DNA from: Welwitschia mirabilis | Lineage: Eukaryota > Gnetophyta > Gnetopsida > Welwitschiales | DNA: 64,000 nt | Assembly (NCBI GenBank): GCA_051453625.1 | Contig: JBOZIK010000001.1 | Coordinates: 189,393,154-189,457,153, forward strand | Direction of reading: 5' to 3' | Shown: in pieces, positions 1-11,474 of the stretch | Numbering within the stretch: the first letter of the stretch is position 1 | Layout: each line of letters opens with the position of its first letter | Notes under the pieces: model-generated | What the model saw: the letters and a program-made list of their open reading frames with translations, nothing else | What the model was told of the DNA's origin: nothing | Database searches by the model: none | Translations under genes and position numbers: made by a program

Positions 1-545
1 AATGCTCTAACATATTAAAAAAATACCTATCATTGCATGTTGAAAAGTACGAGGGGCATACAAAGTCCAAAATGCATGCATCTAAAAGTAAAATTTTTAA
101 AAGATGAAGTGAAATTTAATTTTTCTTAATTCTTACTAGCTATAAAAGCCCAATTGTAACCACTATACCCACCAAAAATGTAATAAAAAGCATTCTTTTC
201 ATTCTCTCAAGTATTTGGTTAAGAAAATGTGGCAATGGTCTTTCTTTGTTACTTCATTTAGCTTTCTCAAATCAATACACATTCTCCACTTCCCATCTTT
301 CATAGTTACTACCATCAAAGAACTAATCTACTTACTATTAGATATTGCATAAATAATTCCAGCATCCATTAATTTAATGATTTTATCTTTTACAACTTAT
401 TTAAGGGTTGGAATTAACCTATACTAGGGTTGCCTAACAAGTTTTGGATTATCCTCAAGATAGATTTTATGTTGAATAATGAAAGTAGAAATGGCTCTTA
501 AATATTTATGGGTTCAAGTAAATGGATTAATCTTAGAATTAAAAA
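1..545 (-). pseudogene. Athila-like reverse transcriptase, N-terminal part
   Basis: The minus-strand translation gives, in order, a block like HKIYLEDNPKLVRQP (about 425-475), DAGIIYAIS (about 340-370), a WRMCIDLRKLNE block (about 255-290) and FGGYSGYN (about 140-165). These correspond to the fingers and palm entry of gypsy RT, which copies element RNA to DNA in virus-like particles. Stops interrupt the frame (for example after the ISNSK stretch). The catalytic aspartate box would lie left of the window, so activity cannot be judged directly, but the stops make this copy dead. Confidence 0.75.
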
Positions 546-1001
546 GTGATATTAAAATTGATTCTTATTGAGGGGAAAAATTCTCATTTATTATTAACAA
601 TTTCTTTTGATCATCACAAAGAAAGATATATTCCAATCTAATGGATATAGGTTTTAGATTTAAATTTAAATTTTTATTTTTTGTTAAATTTATCCCAAAG
701 TTAATCATCATATCATATGATTTTTTGAATGATATGGTTGGATGACCTACCTCAAAATATAAAATCTCAGTTATTTTTAGATGTTGAACTTCTTCATAGA
801 TTACAATTTTAGTTATCCATTTTCTTAATTAAAATAGTCAGTTCCTAAGTTCTTATAGTTTAATTCATCATCATCAAAATCTTTCAAATTTTTTACTTCA
901 AATGGATCATCATACAAGATAAGCTTGTGAAGCATTAGTTATCTCTCTTCAAGTGGATAATGTTGTAAAAATAATGTTGGCTTAATTTCTTCATTTACAT
1001 T

Positions 1002-1304
1002 CTACTCATCACCTAAATCTTTTTCAGTGGCATTAAAAAATCTAATAGAAAACTTTTTATTTTCTAAGTGCCACTCCATCATTTTAGTTCTTATATCCAT
1101 AGTACAATGGACCATTGCACACAATGCTCTAACTATAAGTAGTGGATAACCTCTATTATCCTCAACTTTAATCACAACCACATCTATTGGATAGAATGCT
1201 TCCTTAATTTGGATTACCAAATCTTTTATTACTTCTAAAGGTTTCTTCATGGATGTATCTGCCAATTCTAGGATAATACATGTAGGCTCAATTCTAATTT
1301 CCAA
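1002..1304 (-). pseudogene. Athila-like retroviral aspartic protease fragment
   Basis: A 100-residue open stretch reads like the flap and C-terminal half of the Athila protease: LELADTSMKKPLEVIKDL, then YPIDVVVIKVEDNRGYPLL and a segment equivalent to the usual LGRPFLATG motif, here LIVRALCAMVHC. The protease cleaves the Gag-Pol polyprotein in intact elements. The catalytic D-T/S-G is not in this open stretch, so it is a relic. It sits between gag (1528-2710) and RT (1-545), which supports the assignment. Confidence 0.75.
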
Positions 1305-1527
1305 ACTAAGTCATTAACAAATGTATAAAGGTATAATATTAACACTCACTTCCTATATCAATTAAGGCTTTATTAATTCTTTTATTTTCTTCTAATGTAA
1401 CAGTAACCATTGGTACCCTAGGATCCTTAAATTTTAGACTTTTTTGCAAAACTAAGTCAGTTATAAATTAGGTTAATTAAACTTTACTGAGTATGGTTCA
1501 TTTTTGTTTCCTCTTAATTATGTATTT

Positions 1528-2710
1528 TTAAAACTTAAAATATCTAGGAATTTCTTTTAAGAGTTTCCAAAATGGTAAATTTATGCTCACTTCTTGCATT
1601 AAGGCTTTAAGATAATCATTAAAGATAGTACTAGTATTTAGTCTATTAAGCCAAGGGATAGCAGTTTTTTTTCCTTTATCTTGTGAAAATTTTTTCTTAT
1701 TGAGCTTATAGCTTAAAATAGAAGGGAAGTTATGATTTTCTAAGATTTTAATATCCTCTTCTTCTTCTTCATTTTTCTTATCATTTTTAGAAGTTGAAGG
1801 CTCAGGAGTAGAAGGTGTTATTTCATTTACACTTCTTATCAGAACCTCACAATATTTTCTTACTTCATTAGGGTTTGATAAAGGTTGTGTCATAAGTGAT
1901 CCTTGTGTTTTTTTAATTTTCAAGCACAGTTTATTGAAAAACATTCACTAGGTTTTCAATATTTGAGTTTGTCATTTCTTGATATTTTCTTAGTTCATCA
2001 ATGGAATTTCTAAGTGGATCATTTTAATTTTCAGAATCTGATGTACTTGCTTGATAATTTGAGCTACTTGGTTGGAAGTAAGAGTTGTTCATTTAAAAGT
2101 TTGCATTCTCAAATATATTCCTAAAGGGTTGATAATTTGGATGATTTATTTAAAAGTTCTGGAATTTGTTTTCAAAAGATTGAAAGTTAGGTTGTCCATT
2201 CATCCTAGGTTGAAATTGCTTTTGATTTTTATTTTGATTTCTAAAATTTAAATACTTTTGGTTGAAAGCATACATTTCTTCATAAATATTCTCTTTGTAA
2301 GTTGGCAATAAAGGAATTATTTAGTTATATGATAGTTGTCTTTATGCAAATCACAAGTTGGAACCACATTCTTTTCAGTTGTTACTTTTACATCTAAAAT
2401 CATTTGAGTGTATTTTTCTAATGTTATTGTAAAATTCTTGATTACATTTATTGTTCTTTTTTCTATTTTTACTTTCTTCTTTTTTTATTTAACTTCTTTA
2501 AGATCTTTTATGATTTGACCTATAGTCCAATTTTCTTTAGATGTTGGTTTAGGCTATGTTTGACTTAGTTTCACTAGTTCTTCCAACAACCTTCATGCAT
2601 TTTGTAAAGTGAGATTCATTAGATTTTTACCATATGAAAAATCTACAAGTTATTTAGTTTGGTTATTAAGTCTACTACAGAAATAGTCTATTATTGTTAT
2701 GAAATAATAA
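1528..2710 (-). pseudogene. Athila-like gag, C-terminal two thirds
   Basis: The minus translation of 2500-2690 gives a gag block with FCSRLNNQTK and LVDFSYGKNLMN followed by RLLEELVKLS, matching the Athila gag wording (hit a C-shaped pattern: short helix, FSxG, then an LLEE helix). An Asn/Gln-rich linker follows (about 2040-2260), then a DPLRNSIDELRKYQ segment and a 138-residue open stretch at 1528-1944 carrying an acidic run (KKNEEEEED) and the SINLPFWKLLKEIPRYFKF block that precedes protease in Athila elements. Scattered stops break it. The N-terminal part of the same gag lies at 8400-8960. Confidence 0.75.
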
Positions 2711-2861
2711 TGCGAAAAAATCAAAAGACATAAGATTTCCAAATCAAAATTTTATTTCTCCATTGTTTTATTCAAAAAAGAGCTTGCTTGAATAGGTAAG
2801 CACACCACTAGGATTTCATGTATCCCTAGGCATGGAACCATGGTGTGTACTAGCCTTAGTA
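2711..2861 (-). repeat. 3' LTR (151 bp) of nested element
   Basis: It aligns along its whole length with 8249-8399. Shared landmarks include cataagattt, caaatcaaaattttatttct, agcacaccact and tggtgtgtactagccttag. On the minus strand it begins TACTAAGGC, where TA is a decayed TG, and ends CGCA. The polypurine tract directly precedes it. Confidence 0.85.
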
Positions 2862-2872
2862 ATTTCCCCCTT
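2862..2872 (-). other. Polypurine tract of nested LTR element
   Basis: The minus strand reads AAGGGGGAAAT immediately before the 3' LTR. A purine run in this position is the plus-strand primer of LTR retrotransposons. Confidence 0.75.
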
Positions 2873-3199
2873 AATGTGGGAATACATGCTTTTTCAAGGA
2901 AAACTAGGGTACCTAGGGGAAAACCTTGGGAATGCAAAAACCTTTGAAAAGGAGTTACTATGTGAGGGAACTACTTTGCAAAAGAAGCAATCAATTTACT
3001 ACTATACATTCCATAGTAGATAGGCTTATTCTTGTACTACACATCATAATTGATACTGCATATCTTACATTACTAGGTCACATTTGTACTATACATCTCA
3101 TAGTACTAGGATTACATGTGACTTCAATCAGACACCTAAAAACCAAATGAATTCCATGAGGCACAAAAGGAAAAAATGAGTTTAACTCAACACATTATC

Positions 3200-3760
3200 A
3201 ATTCAATCTTGAATTAAAATACTAGAACTTTTCTTGAGTAGGTATCTTTTTTTGAGTAGCAGTTGTTAGTTTTATGATTGGATGATGTACTAGTGCATTA
3301 ACTTTATGCTATCTAAGTTCCTTAATTTTATGAATCAACTCCCATATATCATTATCTACAATAGGATAGTATTTTCATTTTGTAGCATAGGTTCATTGAT
3401 AATGTAAAATGAAGTCTCTAATTGAAGTTGGTATAACATTAGAAATTAGATGAAGCTTGGTAACATCATTATTATAACTTGTATGTGAGCTATATTTGGT
3501 TTTACTTTTACCATTTTCATTGTAAGAAACATCTTAGAGAGTAGACTATGACTAAGTACTATGATGTCGCTGTGGATGATCTGAGCTTATTTAGTCAAAG
3601 AACCTACTAAATTGTTATGGGGACCATAAAATAAAGTGCCCACAGCATTAAATTTCTTAATTCCTAAAGGTTTCAAAGAAGTTATACTAATAGAAGGAAA
3701 TGGAATAGGACTAGTGACTACATCTCATCCCTTAATCATTAGATAGTGAGCATCCAAGAT
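3200..3760 (-). pseudogene. Unrecognised decayed frame between protease and 3' LTR
   Basis: The minus translation keeps fairly open stretches such as LGIKKFNAVGTLFYGPHN and LHLISNVIPTSIRDF. I recognise neither integrase nor RT here. The stretch occupies the place where pol should be in a copia element of this orientation. It could be element-specific coding sequence or a remnant of pol too decayed to read. Confidence 0.3.
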
Positions 3761-3869
3761 TTGGGGTTAGGAAGTAGTGCAAGTAATTTCATACTTTTTG
3801 GTACAACCTTAAAGATGAATAAGTTTACCATCTTTGTATCTTTACATAATCAGTTTGTATTTGAAGTAA

Positions 3870-5130
3870 AAAATATCCACTGAGTTCTTTATCATAGAGA
3901 TTGAATGACCTTCTTGCACTAGAGTAAAAAGTGATAGAATATGCAACATCAAAGAAGGCACATATCAAACATGAGAAATAGTCTATAGAGAGAGTAATGT
4001 TAAATTAAGAGTGATCGAATCATAGCATTCCACTAGAATTAGAGTTTTATTTGCGAAATAAACCTAACTTGATGCTTTAACAAATTCATTAAAATAATCA
4101 CACTAATAAGTCATGTGATAATTAGCATTTATGTCATGAATTTAAGTTTCATCATGTGGTATGTGATCACTCACACATACAAAGTCATAATTGTCAAAAA
4201 TTGTGTTTAATTCATAATGATTATCTTCATCAAGGGATTTTAACTTTTAAATAATTACATTTGTCTTAGGTATAGATCTAATATTATTCCAAGGTATCTG
4301 ATATAATTCGAAGGTATAACCACTTCTTTCACATTAGGAGCACTAATATTTGTTTTTTGTCAGAATAGCAAAATGCTAAACTTACTTTTTATTTAGAATT
4401 ATCTAGTTAGGCTTCTTTTTCTATTTTTATGAAGCCTTATGCTTATCATGATGTAATGTCTTTGACAGATAAAAGTTATGAGAAGACTACTTATGTTTAG
4501 AAGGAGATCTATGAGAATGAGAAACTTTGCAAGCTGCATCAGAGGACAAGGAGTCTCAGAAGTTAAACTAAGCTTCTATAGTAATAAGATCCTTACTAGG
4601 TATGTAAAAGTTCATATTAGATAGTTACTTAATTCCATGATGATATAGGATATAGCTACAAAGAAATGAATCCTCTAAACAACAATAACTAAGTTGACAT
4701 AATTTATGTAAATTTTTTGAGTTGGATATATCTCAGCAACCTTTGTTTTAATAACTATTATCTAAGCTATAAGCTAATGCATTATACCCCTTTTATAGGA
4801 AAGAGTGTCCATGCTTGTAATGAGGTTTATCAACTCGAAATCATTCTTCGCATAAAAGGTATCTTGCAAAGTGCTATAGTTGGTGTAATAAGACTTACTT
4901 CTATCAACCAATATTTTATGCACAGTAGCCTCTGATTTGTGCATTATCTTATGATCTTGTGATTAAACCATAAATGCACATTATTGATATAAAATCCTCA
5001 TTCCAATCCTCCCAACTCTGATTATCTTGCTAGATCATCCTAAGGTTGGACATTATTTCAGTAGTTAATATTAGCATGAATATCTCTAATAAGATCTAAA
5101 ATCTGCCTTTCAATGTTAAACCCATGATGA
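3870..5130 (-). pseudogene. copia-type gag-protease relic
   Basis: From high to low coordinates on the minus strand: a gag N-terminal-like block (QSWEDWNEDFIS then IYGLI, about 4970-5030), a basic Ser/Lys-rich region with a poorly preserved zinc-knuckle-like segment (about 4330-4520), and then a protease-like block with NYHMTY (about 4108-4125), VYFANKTLILVECYDSITLNL in pieces, and a KELSGYFL segment near 3870. The last blocks correspond to the copia protease wording around HMT and the following beta strands. The catalytic DSG triplet is not clear. Many stops are present. The family identity is an inference from short motifs. Confidence 0.5.
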
Positions 5131-5139
5131 ATACTGAAA

Positions 5140-8100
5140 AGGAGAGAGAAAAAGGTTCATAAGTTATGAGGTAAAGTCAAATTATAAAGGGATCTTGCTT
5201 ACATCCACTACTGAAAAAATGAATAAAAATCATTAAAAAAAAAAACAAAGAGGAAAAATTTAAGACAATGGTATAGTCAACTGAAAAGGGATCTTGCTCT
5301 CATCCATGAATTCAAATGATCTATCCAAATCATATTCAAATAAAATAAAAGAAAAAGAGGTATAGTCACAATGAAAAGGAATTGATCCCAAAAATTCAAG
5401 TGACCTATGGAAACTACAATGTGTGACAATCAAGAAAAATCCCCCAAAATCATGTAACACCTACATGCACAAGAACAAACAAGATAATTTGTTAAATAAT
5501 TCTTAGTTTAAGTGAGGTAAATTTTAACATGAAGAGATATAATTTGATTTTTAGATGATGAAAATGCGGATCTATCAGTTTTAAATTCTGCTTCCAAATA
5601 TGAGTCATGATTACATCCTAAGGAAGTAAAAGGATAAAAATGTGAATCATCTCAATGGGGTTTCCAAGTTATTAGCTAGTTTTAATTATCTCAACTAAAC
5701 ACCCTCTTTAAGAAAGAGTATCATGCAATGTCAGCGACCTACTTATACCTTAGGCTTATTAAATTTTAAGATTGATTACACTTATAACTCTCTATTGCCT
5801 TGGTGATGAAATCCAAGTAGATCCTACCAATATACCTTTGGCCTTCATGTAATATACCCTCAATTTCCAAGGCATACAAAAGTATCTAGGCCTTGGAGTA
5901 CCTGAGATTTTTTTGTTTAAGAGAAACATGGCTTTTTATATGACTTAAACTTCATAGTTAAGGTAGTTAAGAGTGCATAACAAGCTTATAGGGTTGTGTA
6001 GCATGACATGAATCTCTCTCTATGTAAGGCACCCTATGTCTACTACCAATCAAAACTTATTACCAGTGTAAAATGTGATGTGTTTAAGGATGAAAGTAAT
6101 TTTCAATTTTAATTTTAATCATAAAAAATTAAAATTTTAGTATGAGAAAGAGAAAGAAAAATAGAAACACCAAAAACACACATAAGAATAGGGTCTGATT
6201 TGGTATAGTTAGGCTAAGTGGATCTTTCTCAACATTCCAAAATTATTTCAATGTATCCAAATTAGAAAAAATAGTTTAAGTAAGAAGAAAAATTAAGTCA
6301 AGTGGATCTTTCTCCATATTCCAAATTTGACTTAATGAGAAAGAAAAAGTTAAGGGTTTACAATTTGCAAAAACTGCATAAGAAACTTTTAAGTGCATAA
6401 AAATATGCTTTAAAAAAACTAAGTTAGGGGCTTACAAGTGCAAAAGATGCACAAAAAACTCAAGAAAATTAAAAAAATCCAAAAACAGTAAAAAATGCTA
6501 AAACTATTAATGTGTGTAAAATAGAGCTAATGGCTAAAAATAGCTAGCTAAAATGCTTATGTGTGAAAATTAAAAATGCCTAAGAAATGGCTTCACTAAC
6601 TTGCATGTGCATCCCAATAGAAAAATGGTTAGCATAACATTTAAAAAATTTGATTTTGCAAGCCACTAAGATTCAAACTTTGAATCTTCCTTTTATAAAT
6701 CTGGTGCTTTGGCTACTTCATCAACTATTCTCTTGTTAACTACAAAGGCTCACAAACATAATAAAAATAATCATTCATAGAGAGAAAATATCAAACATGC
6801 AATGCTTAGGTATACGATAATTGTAAGATCTAAAGAAGGTAGCTTTCAGGCATAGGTAGATGAGTCTGTGATAAAGAAGATCCATGGAGACAAAGAAAAG
6901 TTGAATTAGCAAAGAAAATCTAGCACAGATAACAAGCAAAAGGAAGTAGCACATTTCAGGTAGAGTGATTACTGTTGTAGGGTGAGAAGCATGGGATCTA
7001 CAATGGAAAGTTATAAAATGTATCAGGAACCACGAGCACACATAGACACTAACTAGTAAAAAGGGGAGGAGCTCAAGAATCATAGAAGTATAATAGTAGA
7101 CACAGGGAAAGAAACAACGATTAATTGCTTAGGTTATGTAGATCTGACAGATTTAAAATGCAAACATAGGTGCATAGGTGACAAGAACATATACATATAG
7201 AGAGAAGATCTATAGAATGCATTGTGCGAGTAGGTACAAAATGATGCTGCATGGTAATAGCATAATAACGGGGTAAATCGCAGCTACAAGTAAATTGATC
7301 TTATATGGTTCATTTCACTTTTCTCCTTACTTGTCAAAATCACTAATGCTTGATGAGCCTACTTTCTATGATGATCCTTATTTCCTAGACTCTTAGTATT
7401 CCCACTCTCTTATAACAAAATGATCAATTTTTTAATACTAAAACATGTTGAAAATATGTTTTCTATATTCTATTCCACAAACTAATATGAGATTAAGAGC
7501 AAATAGTTCTAGTGTAATAACCAACAGAGGAGTAGGTACAACTAGTAAAGCACTAGTGACAAGATGGTAGAGAGGTCAGAATAGGTTGATCATGATGAGA
7601 AACAAAGAGTTCATCAATAGCAGTGAACCTACAAAAGGCCAAAATAGCTTCGTAGTAAGTAGTCATAAAAGAACTCACAAAGGTAGGTACACGCAGACGA
7701 GAAGAAGAGCTACTATAAGCTATGAGTAGATGCATGATAGCACATATTAGTAAGGGGTTAATAGTGTATCATAGAATATAAGCTGACAGCTAATCAACAA
7801 TACTAAAATATAAAACTAAATCATAGGAAGGCACACATGAAACGCAAGTATCTTAGAAGACCAACTAAGGTTAAAACCTCAATTATTGTAGATCTTCAAT
7901 ACCAACTTCTGATACAAATTAATTTTCAAGGATTTATAGAGTTACTTGCCTTTTTTCTTTTTTTAACTTATCTTACTTAAGAAAATGCAAGAAATACATG
8001 AATGTAAGAAAATAGTAGAAGATGCTATAGATGTTACATTAAAAAATTATAGAGTCTTCACCAAATATATATATATATTTGAAAAAAAAATCTTAAGTAA

Positions 8101-8218
8101 AGTTTTATGCATATCAAACATACAAAAAAATGCAAAGCATTTAAGGGTATGTAAGAGGCAACAAGAAGCATAAGTACTCAAGGAATTGCTAAGAAGCTCT
8201 AGAATCCCTAGACTGAAA
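5140..8218 (-). other. Long leader region of nested element, no gene recognised
   Basis: About 3 kb lies between the primer site and the gag-like traces. It contains internal similarity, for example a segment with agggatcttgctYWcatcca occurring near 5190 and 5288, and aagtggatctttctc near 6218 and 6300. I see no known domain. A second primer-site-like string lies near 7905-7930 on the minus strand. The region is unusually long for a copia leader and may include another nested fragment. Confidence 0.4.
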
Positions 8219-8230
8219 GCTCTAATACCA
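8219..8230 (-). other. Primer binding site (initiator Met tRNA type)
   Basis: The minus strand reads TGGTATTAGAGC, one transition from TGGTATCAGAGC, the complement of the 3' end of plant initiator methionine tRNA used by most plant copia elements. It lies 18 nt downstream of the 5' LTR (8249-8399), which fits a minus-strand element. Confidence 0.75.
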
Positions 8231-8248
8231 CTTATTAGAAAACAAGAA

Positions 8249-8399
8249 TGCTAAAAAATGAAGAGGCATAAGATTTACAAATCAAAATTTTATTTCTCTC
8301 TATATTATTCAATAAAGAGCCTATTTAAATAGTCAAGCACACCACTGGGGTTTTTACATATCTATGGGTGTGGAATCATGGTGTGTACTAGCCTTAGCA
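8249..8399 (-). repeat. 5' LTR (151 bp) of nested element
   Basis: This is the partner of 2711-2861. On the minus strand it begins TGCTAAGGC and ends TTTAGCA, intact TG...CA ends. Several differences from the partner, mostly transitions, show an old insertion. Confidence 0.85.
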
Positions 8400-8960
8400 A
8401 TTACTACTTCTTGAGTAAATGCATCAATGAGATTAAAATAAATTGCAATGAAAATAATTCATGAATAGTGGTATAATCTTCATTAGGCTGTTGTTGAAAA
8501 TTTCTTACCTCTTTCTTTCTTTTTCTTATTATTGTTTCACTCATAAATCTTTTTATGAATGCTTCTTGAACTTTATTTCATGTTTTTAAGCTTTATGTGA
8601 AATATCCATTAACCATAATTTTTCTTTTTCTTTTAACGTGAAGGAAAAAATAACCATAAAAGTGTAATCACTAATTCATTTCTTACCATTTCCTGAGGTA
8701 AGTACTAATTGTTCAAGGTTGACCATATGTTGAAAGGGATCTTCATCACTTTTTCCATTAAAGATAGAATATGCATTTATATTTCTTAACTCAGCATCAT
8801 CATCAAGAGGTAAGTGGAAAGGATTTTAGATTTCATGTTTTTTATTTTCAATTAGTTCTTTAAGAGTAACATTGGCATTTGGATTTACAAGGGTAGTAGA
8901 GGTTTCTATCATGATAAGGGGATTAGGTGAAGCTACTTCTTTATGTTTTTGCATATAATT
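8400..8960 (-). pseudogene. Athila-like gag, N-terminal part (continues at 2710)
   Basis: The minus translation starts with a plausible methionine near 8956 (MQKHKEVASPNPL) and continues through NAYSIFNGKSDEDPFQHM to a segment like FQQQPNEDYTTIHELF next to the insertion point. The order and content match Ty3/gypsy gag (GxxDEDP then an N-E-S/T-block), and the missing continuation is found at 2500-2710. A stop in a GNGKK context and others break the frame. The split by the 2711-8399 element is the main evidence that the two pieces were one gene. Confidence 0.7.
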
Positions 8961-10847
8961 TGATATTGCAATAAAACAATTTTCTTCTAAATTTTATTTT
9001 GAAAAATTTTCTTTTAAAAAAATTAAATTTAGAAATAATAAATGTAGAAAAATTTTATTACTCAATTTTTAGAATATTTTGCATACTCGGGCTATATGTA
9101 ACTAGGTCTACTTTATAGTCAAACCTTCTTGGATGTTTTCTTTGATCACCAGCTACTCTTTCTGATACTTTGTCTTTTTACCTGACTTTACCATGTTCTA
9201 GCATGCTCAGTTTTTTTTTTTTAAGTGTTGTTTGAGTGGTGGTCCAAATGATGTATCTGAATGACACAATACACAAAAACTCGAAAATAAAAAACATAGA
9301 AAAAAATAGAATTCCAAAATAACATGAAATAAAAATTGGCAGTTAGCATCTGAGTCATCTAGATGATAGAGAAGATGATATGAAAAAACCTAGTTTCATA
9401 GGCCATCATTGGTGCACATAATCTAGACGATAGGGAGGATGACAAGGTATCATTTCTAGAACATAAATCAAAAAATGTGAAAATAAAAACCTATAGTTCA
9501 ACTATAAAGATACAATGTTACTGTAGACAAATACTTAAATCAAAATCCAAAATACTTATCTTAGGAACAATAATCCTTGAACTCTTGTAGTGCATATTTA
9601 TGCGATATTAAGTCCTTAGTCAAATCCTATTAATTATAAATATATGCAGAAACATAACACACTAATATAGATAGGAGTCAATCCAAGTCATAATTTCATC
9701 AAAGGAACATGTGAGAAGAAAGAGAATTGATTTTAAACAAAATACTTATGCACTTTCTAAGTAGAACAAAATAGCAATACAAAGCAAACAATAAAAGTAA
9801 ATACACTTATTCAAATGAGATGCAAAACTAATCTAAATGCAACATCTATTCGATTACCAAATCAATCTATGATGGAGATCAATTTTATATAATATGGATG
9901 ATCAATTAAGAAAAGTTATCATTAGACTAAGATCAACCTAATATATTAGGTGCTTTGGATAAAATATGAAAATAATATAAAGTTAACCTAGAAAATGAAA
10001 TGCAATGCACCTAAGCTATCAATATCAATCTAAATAAAGTTTTCTCTTGTGATTTATATCACAGATGTATATATCATGGAATCATAAGTAATATAAACCA
10101 TGAGGAAGATGTACATAACAAATATTATGAATAGAAAAATAGAGTTTTGACTATATTTGAACCATTGTATGTGTTACAAAGAAATATCACCTCGATAAAG
10201 GATACACAACCCAACACCAAGGAAGACGTCTCGATGCAAATACAAAGATGGATATCCTATTTTTTGATCTATGTTACAAGAATTTCTAGTGTTAAAGAAG
10301 ATAGAATTAGAGTCGAGAGTGAAGGAGGTATTTATTACAAATAAAAACTCTAAAAATAACAAACACTAGCAGATGCAGTAAAATCCTAATGGCTATGCAA
10401 GAAGATGCATGATACATGGCAAACGTCTTGTGAAGTTTAATGAAGCATTATATTTAGGTGTTATTCTACTATTCATTTAGATGTCATAAAAGATGATAAC
10501 ACATCATAAAAGATCCACATTAGCTACCAAATTATTCCAATAAGCATCTTAGTTAGCATATGTTCCTTTGTTGTCCATACGGTTGTCTAGAATATAAGGT
10601 AGGAAATGGGCTTTGTAAAGATGTTTCTTATATTAGATTAGCTTCTTTGATTACAGAATTACTACTTCAAGTAAGAAGTATTGCAATTTGTCTTAAATGT
10701 TATCAAATGTAATAAAGATTTCCTGTTTTCATGATGTTTGTCTTGGCTCTTCATTGTCATCAAAACTCAGCATGAAATTGACTAATGTCTTACAAAACTA
10801 CTCAAAATACCCTATCAAATACATATAATTTGGTATCACAACATTGT
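8961..10847. other. AT-rich stretch, no gene recognised
   Basis: This should hold the leader and LTR of the Athila-like element, but I cannot define LTR ends or a primer site. A short imperfect repeat (atctagatgatagagaagatgat / aatctagacgatagggaggatga) occurs near 9355-9440. Two overlapping short ORFs on opposite strands at 10147-10362 look fortuitous. Confidence 0.5.
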
Positions 10848-11231
10848 AAACCAAAGAACACCCACTAAATAAAATGCTTCCTTGGTCTCATAGTATTTTA
10901 TAAGTACTTCATCCGAAATTTCTCAAAAATTGTAATTCTAATGACAAATCTGACTAAGTACAAAGTTTCATTTCATTTTGATAATAGGTGTTAAGAAGCA
11001 TTTTTGTGAATCAAAATCCTATTAACCATCACCCAAGTTCTAAAACTTTCAAAAATGGATAAAGAATTCTTAGTAGTCACAGATGCTTATGAAGAAGAAA
11101 TAGGCATAGTCTTAATGAAAGAAGAAAGAGTAATTGCTTAGGAGTCATGCAAATTGAATAAACATAAACACAATTATCTAGTACATGCTTAGCATGACTA
11201 GTTATCATTCACACATTGAAAGCATGGAGAT
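10848..11231 (+). mobile_element. Chromovirus-like Ty3/gypsy fragment (RT thumb to RNase H)
   Basis: The translation matches the same segment of the longer copy at 20140-20510: a FIRNFSKI block, VSFHFDNRC, LLTITQVLKL, then the RNase H start MDKEFLVVTDAYEEE and VLMKEERVIA. RNase H removes template RNA during reverse transcription. It stops abruptly after the ESMEI block at 11231, where Sirevirus-like LTR sequence begins. Confidence 0.75.
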
Positions 11232-11363
11232 ACTAATAGGATCGAGAACCTTAAGGGGGGGTGAATAGGTTCTTTCAAAATTTAACGATTGATATAAAAT
11301 AAAACTATTTGAAACACAACTTGCATATGAAAATAAATCAATCTAAAATGTGCACAAAACAAT
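11232..11363 (-). mobile_element. Sirevirus-like copia LTR, 3' end, truncated by gap
   Basis: The sequence taggatcgagaacctt followed by a run of G and gtgaatagg is the complement of the CCTATTCACCCCCC signature near the 3' end of plant Sirevirus-like LTRs, also seen at 28158, 35787 and 63516. It begins exactly where the gypsy RNase H match stops, so it probably marks an insertion. The rest of the LTR is lost in the gap. Confidence 0.65.
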
Positions 11364-11474
11364 NNNNNNNNNNNNNNNNNNNNNNNNNNNNNNNNNNNNN
11401 NNNNNNNNNNNNNNNNNNNNNNNNNNNNNNNNNNNNNNNNNNNNNNNNNNNNNNNNNNNNNNNNNNNNNNNNNN
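11364..11474. other. Assembly gap (111 N)
   Basis: Unknown bases. The gypsy sequence to the right restarts at a point already present to the left (see 10978 versus 11475), so the gap hides either a duplication or an assembly error. Confidence 1.

Larger units (their letters stand above)
1..2710 (-). mobile_element. Athila-like Ty3/gypsy retrotransposon, gag to RT (decayed, runs off left edge)
   Basis: On the minus strand, order from high to low coordinates is gag (to about 1528), aspartic protease (1002-1304) and the start of reverse transcriptase (about 545-1), the order of a Ty3/gypsy element. Translations match the Athila lineage in gag spacing, protease wording and the RT entry block. 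All frames are broken by many stops. The gag continues at 8400-8960 beyond a nested element (2711-8399). The LTRs and the rest of pol are not in the window. The call rests on remembered family motifs, not on a database search. Confidence 0.8.
2711..8399 (-). mobile_element. Nested 5.69-kb LTR element with 151-bp LTRs, copia-type, pol not seen
   Basis: The element splits the Athila-like gag. Its two LTRs (2711-2861 and 8249-8399) are both 151 bp, in the same orientation, and start and end with TG/CA or decayed forms. On the minus strand a tRNA-iMet-like primer site lies 18 nt after the right-hand (5') LTR and a polypurine tract abuts the left-hand (3') LTR. Inside, only gag and protease-like traces are recognised (about 5130-3870). 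I see no RT or integrase motif between the protease and the 3' LTR, although a weakly open unknown frame occupies 3200-3760. Flanking 5-mers (aataa at 2706-2710, attac at 8400-8404) match at only 3 of 5 positions. Confidence 0.75.

Noticed and set aside
2832-3150. Overlapping plus-strand frames of 63 and 74 codons
   Set aside because: They lie in the LTR and the 3' internal end of the nested element on the opposite strand, with no domain content.
9594-9602. cttgtagtg as a possible second CACTA end
   Set aside because: It lacks the attt continuation and subterminal repeats, and the orientation is wrong for a partner of 18819.
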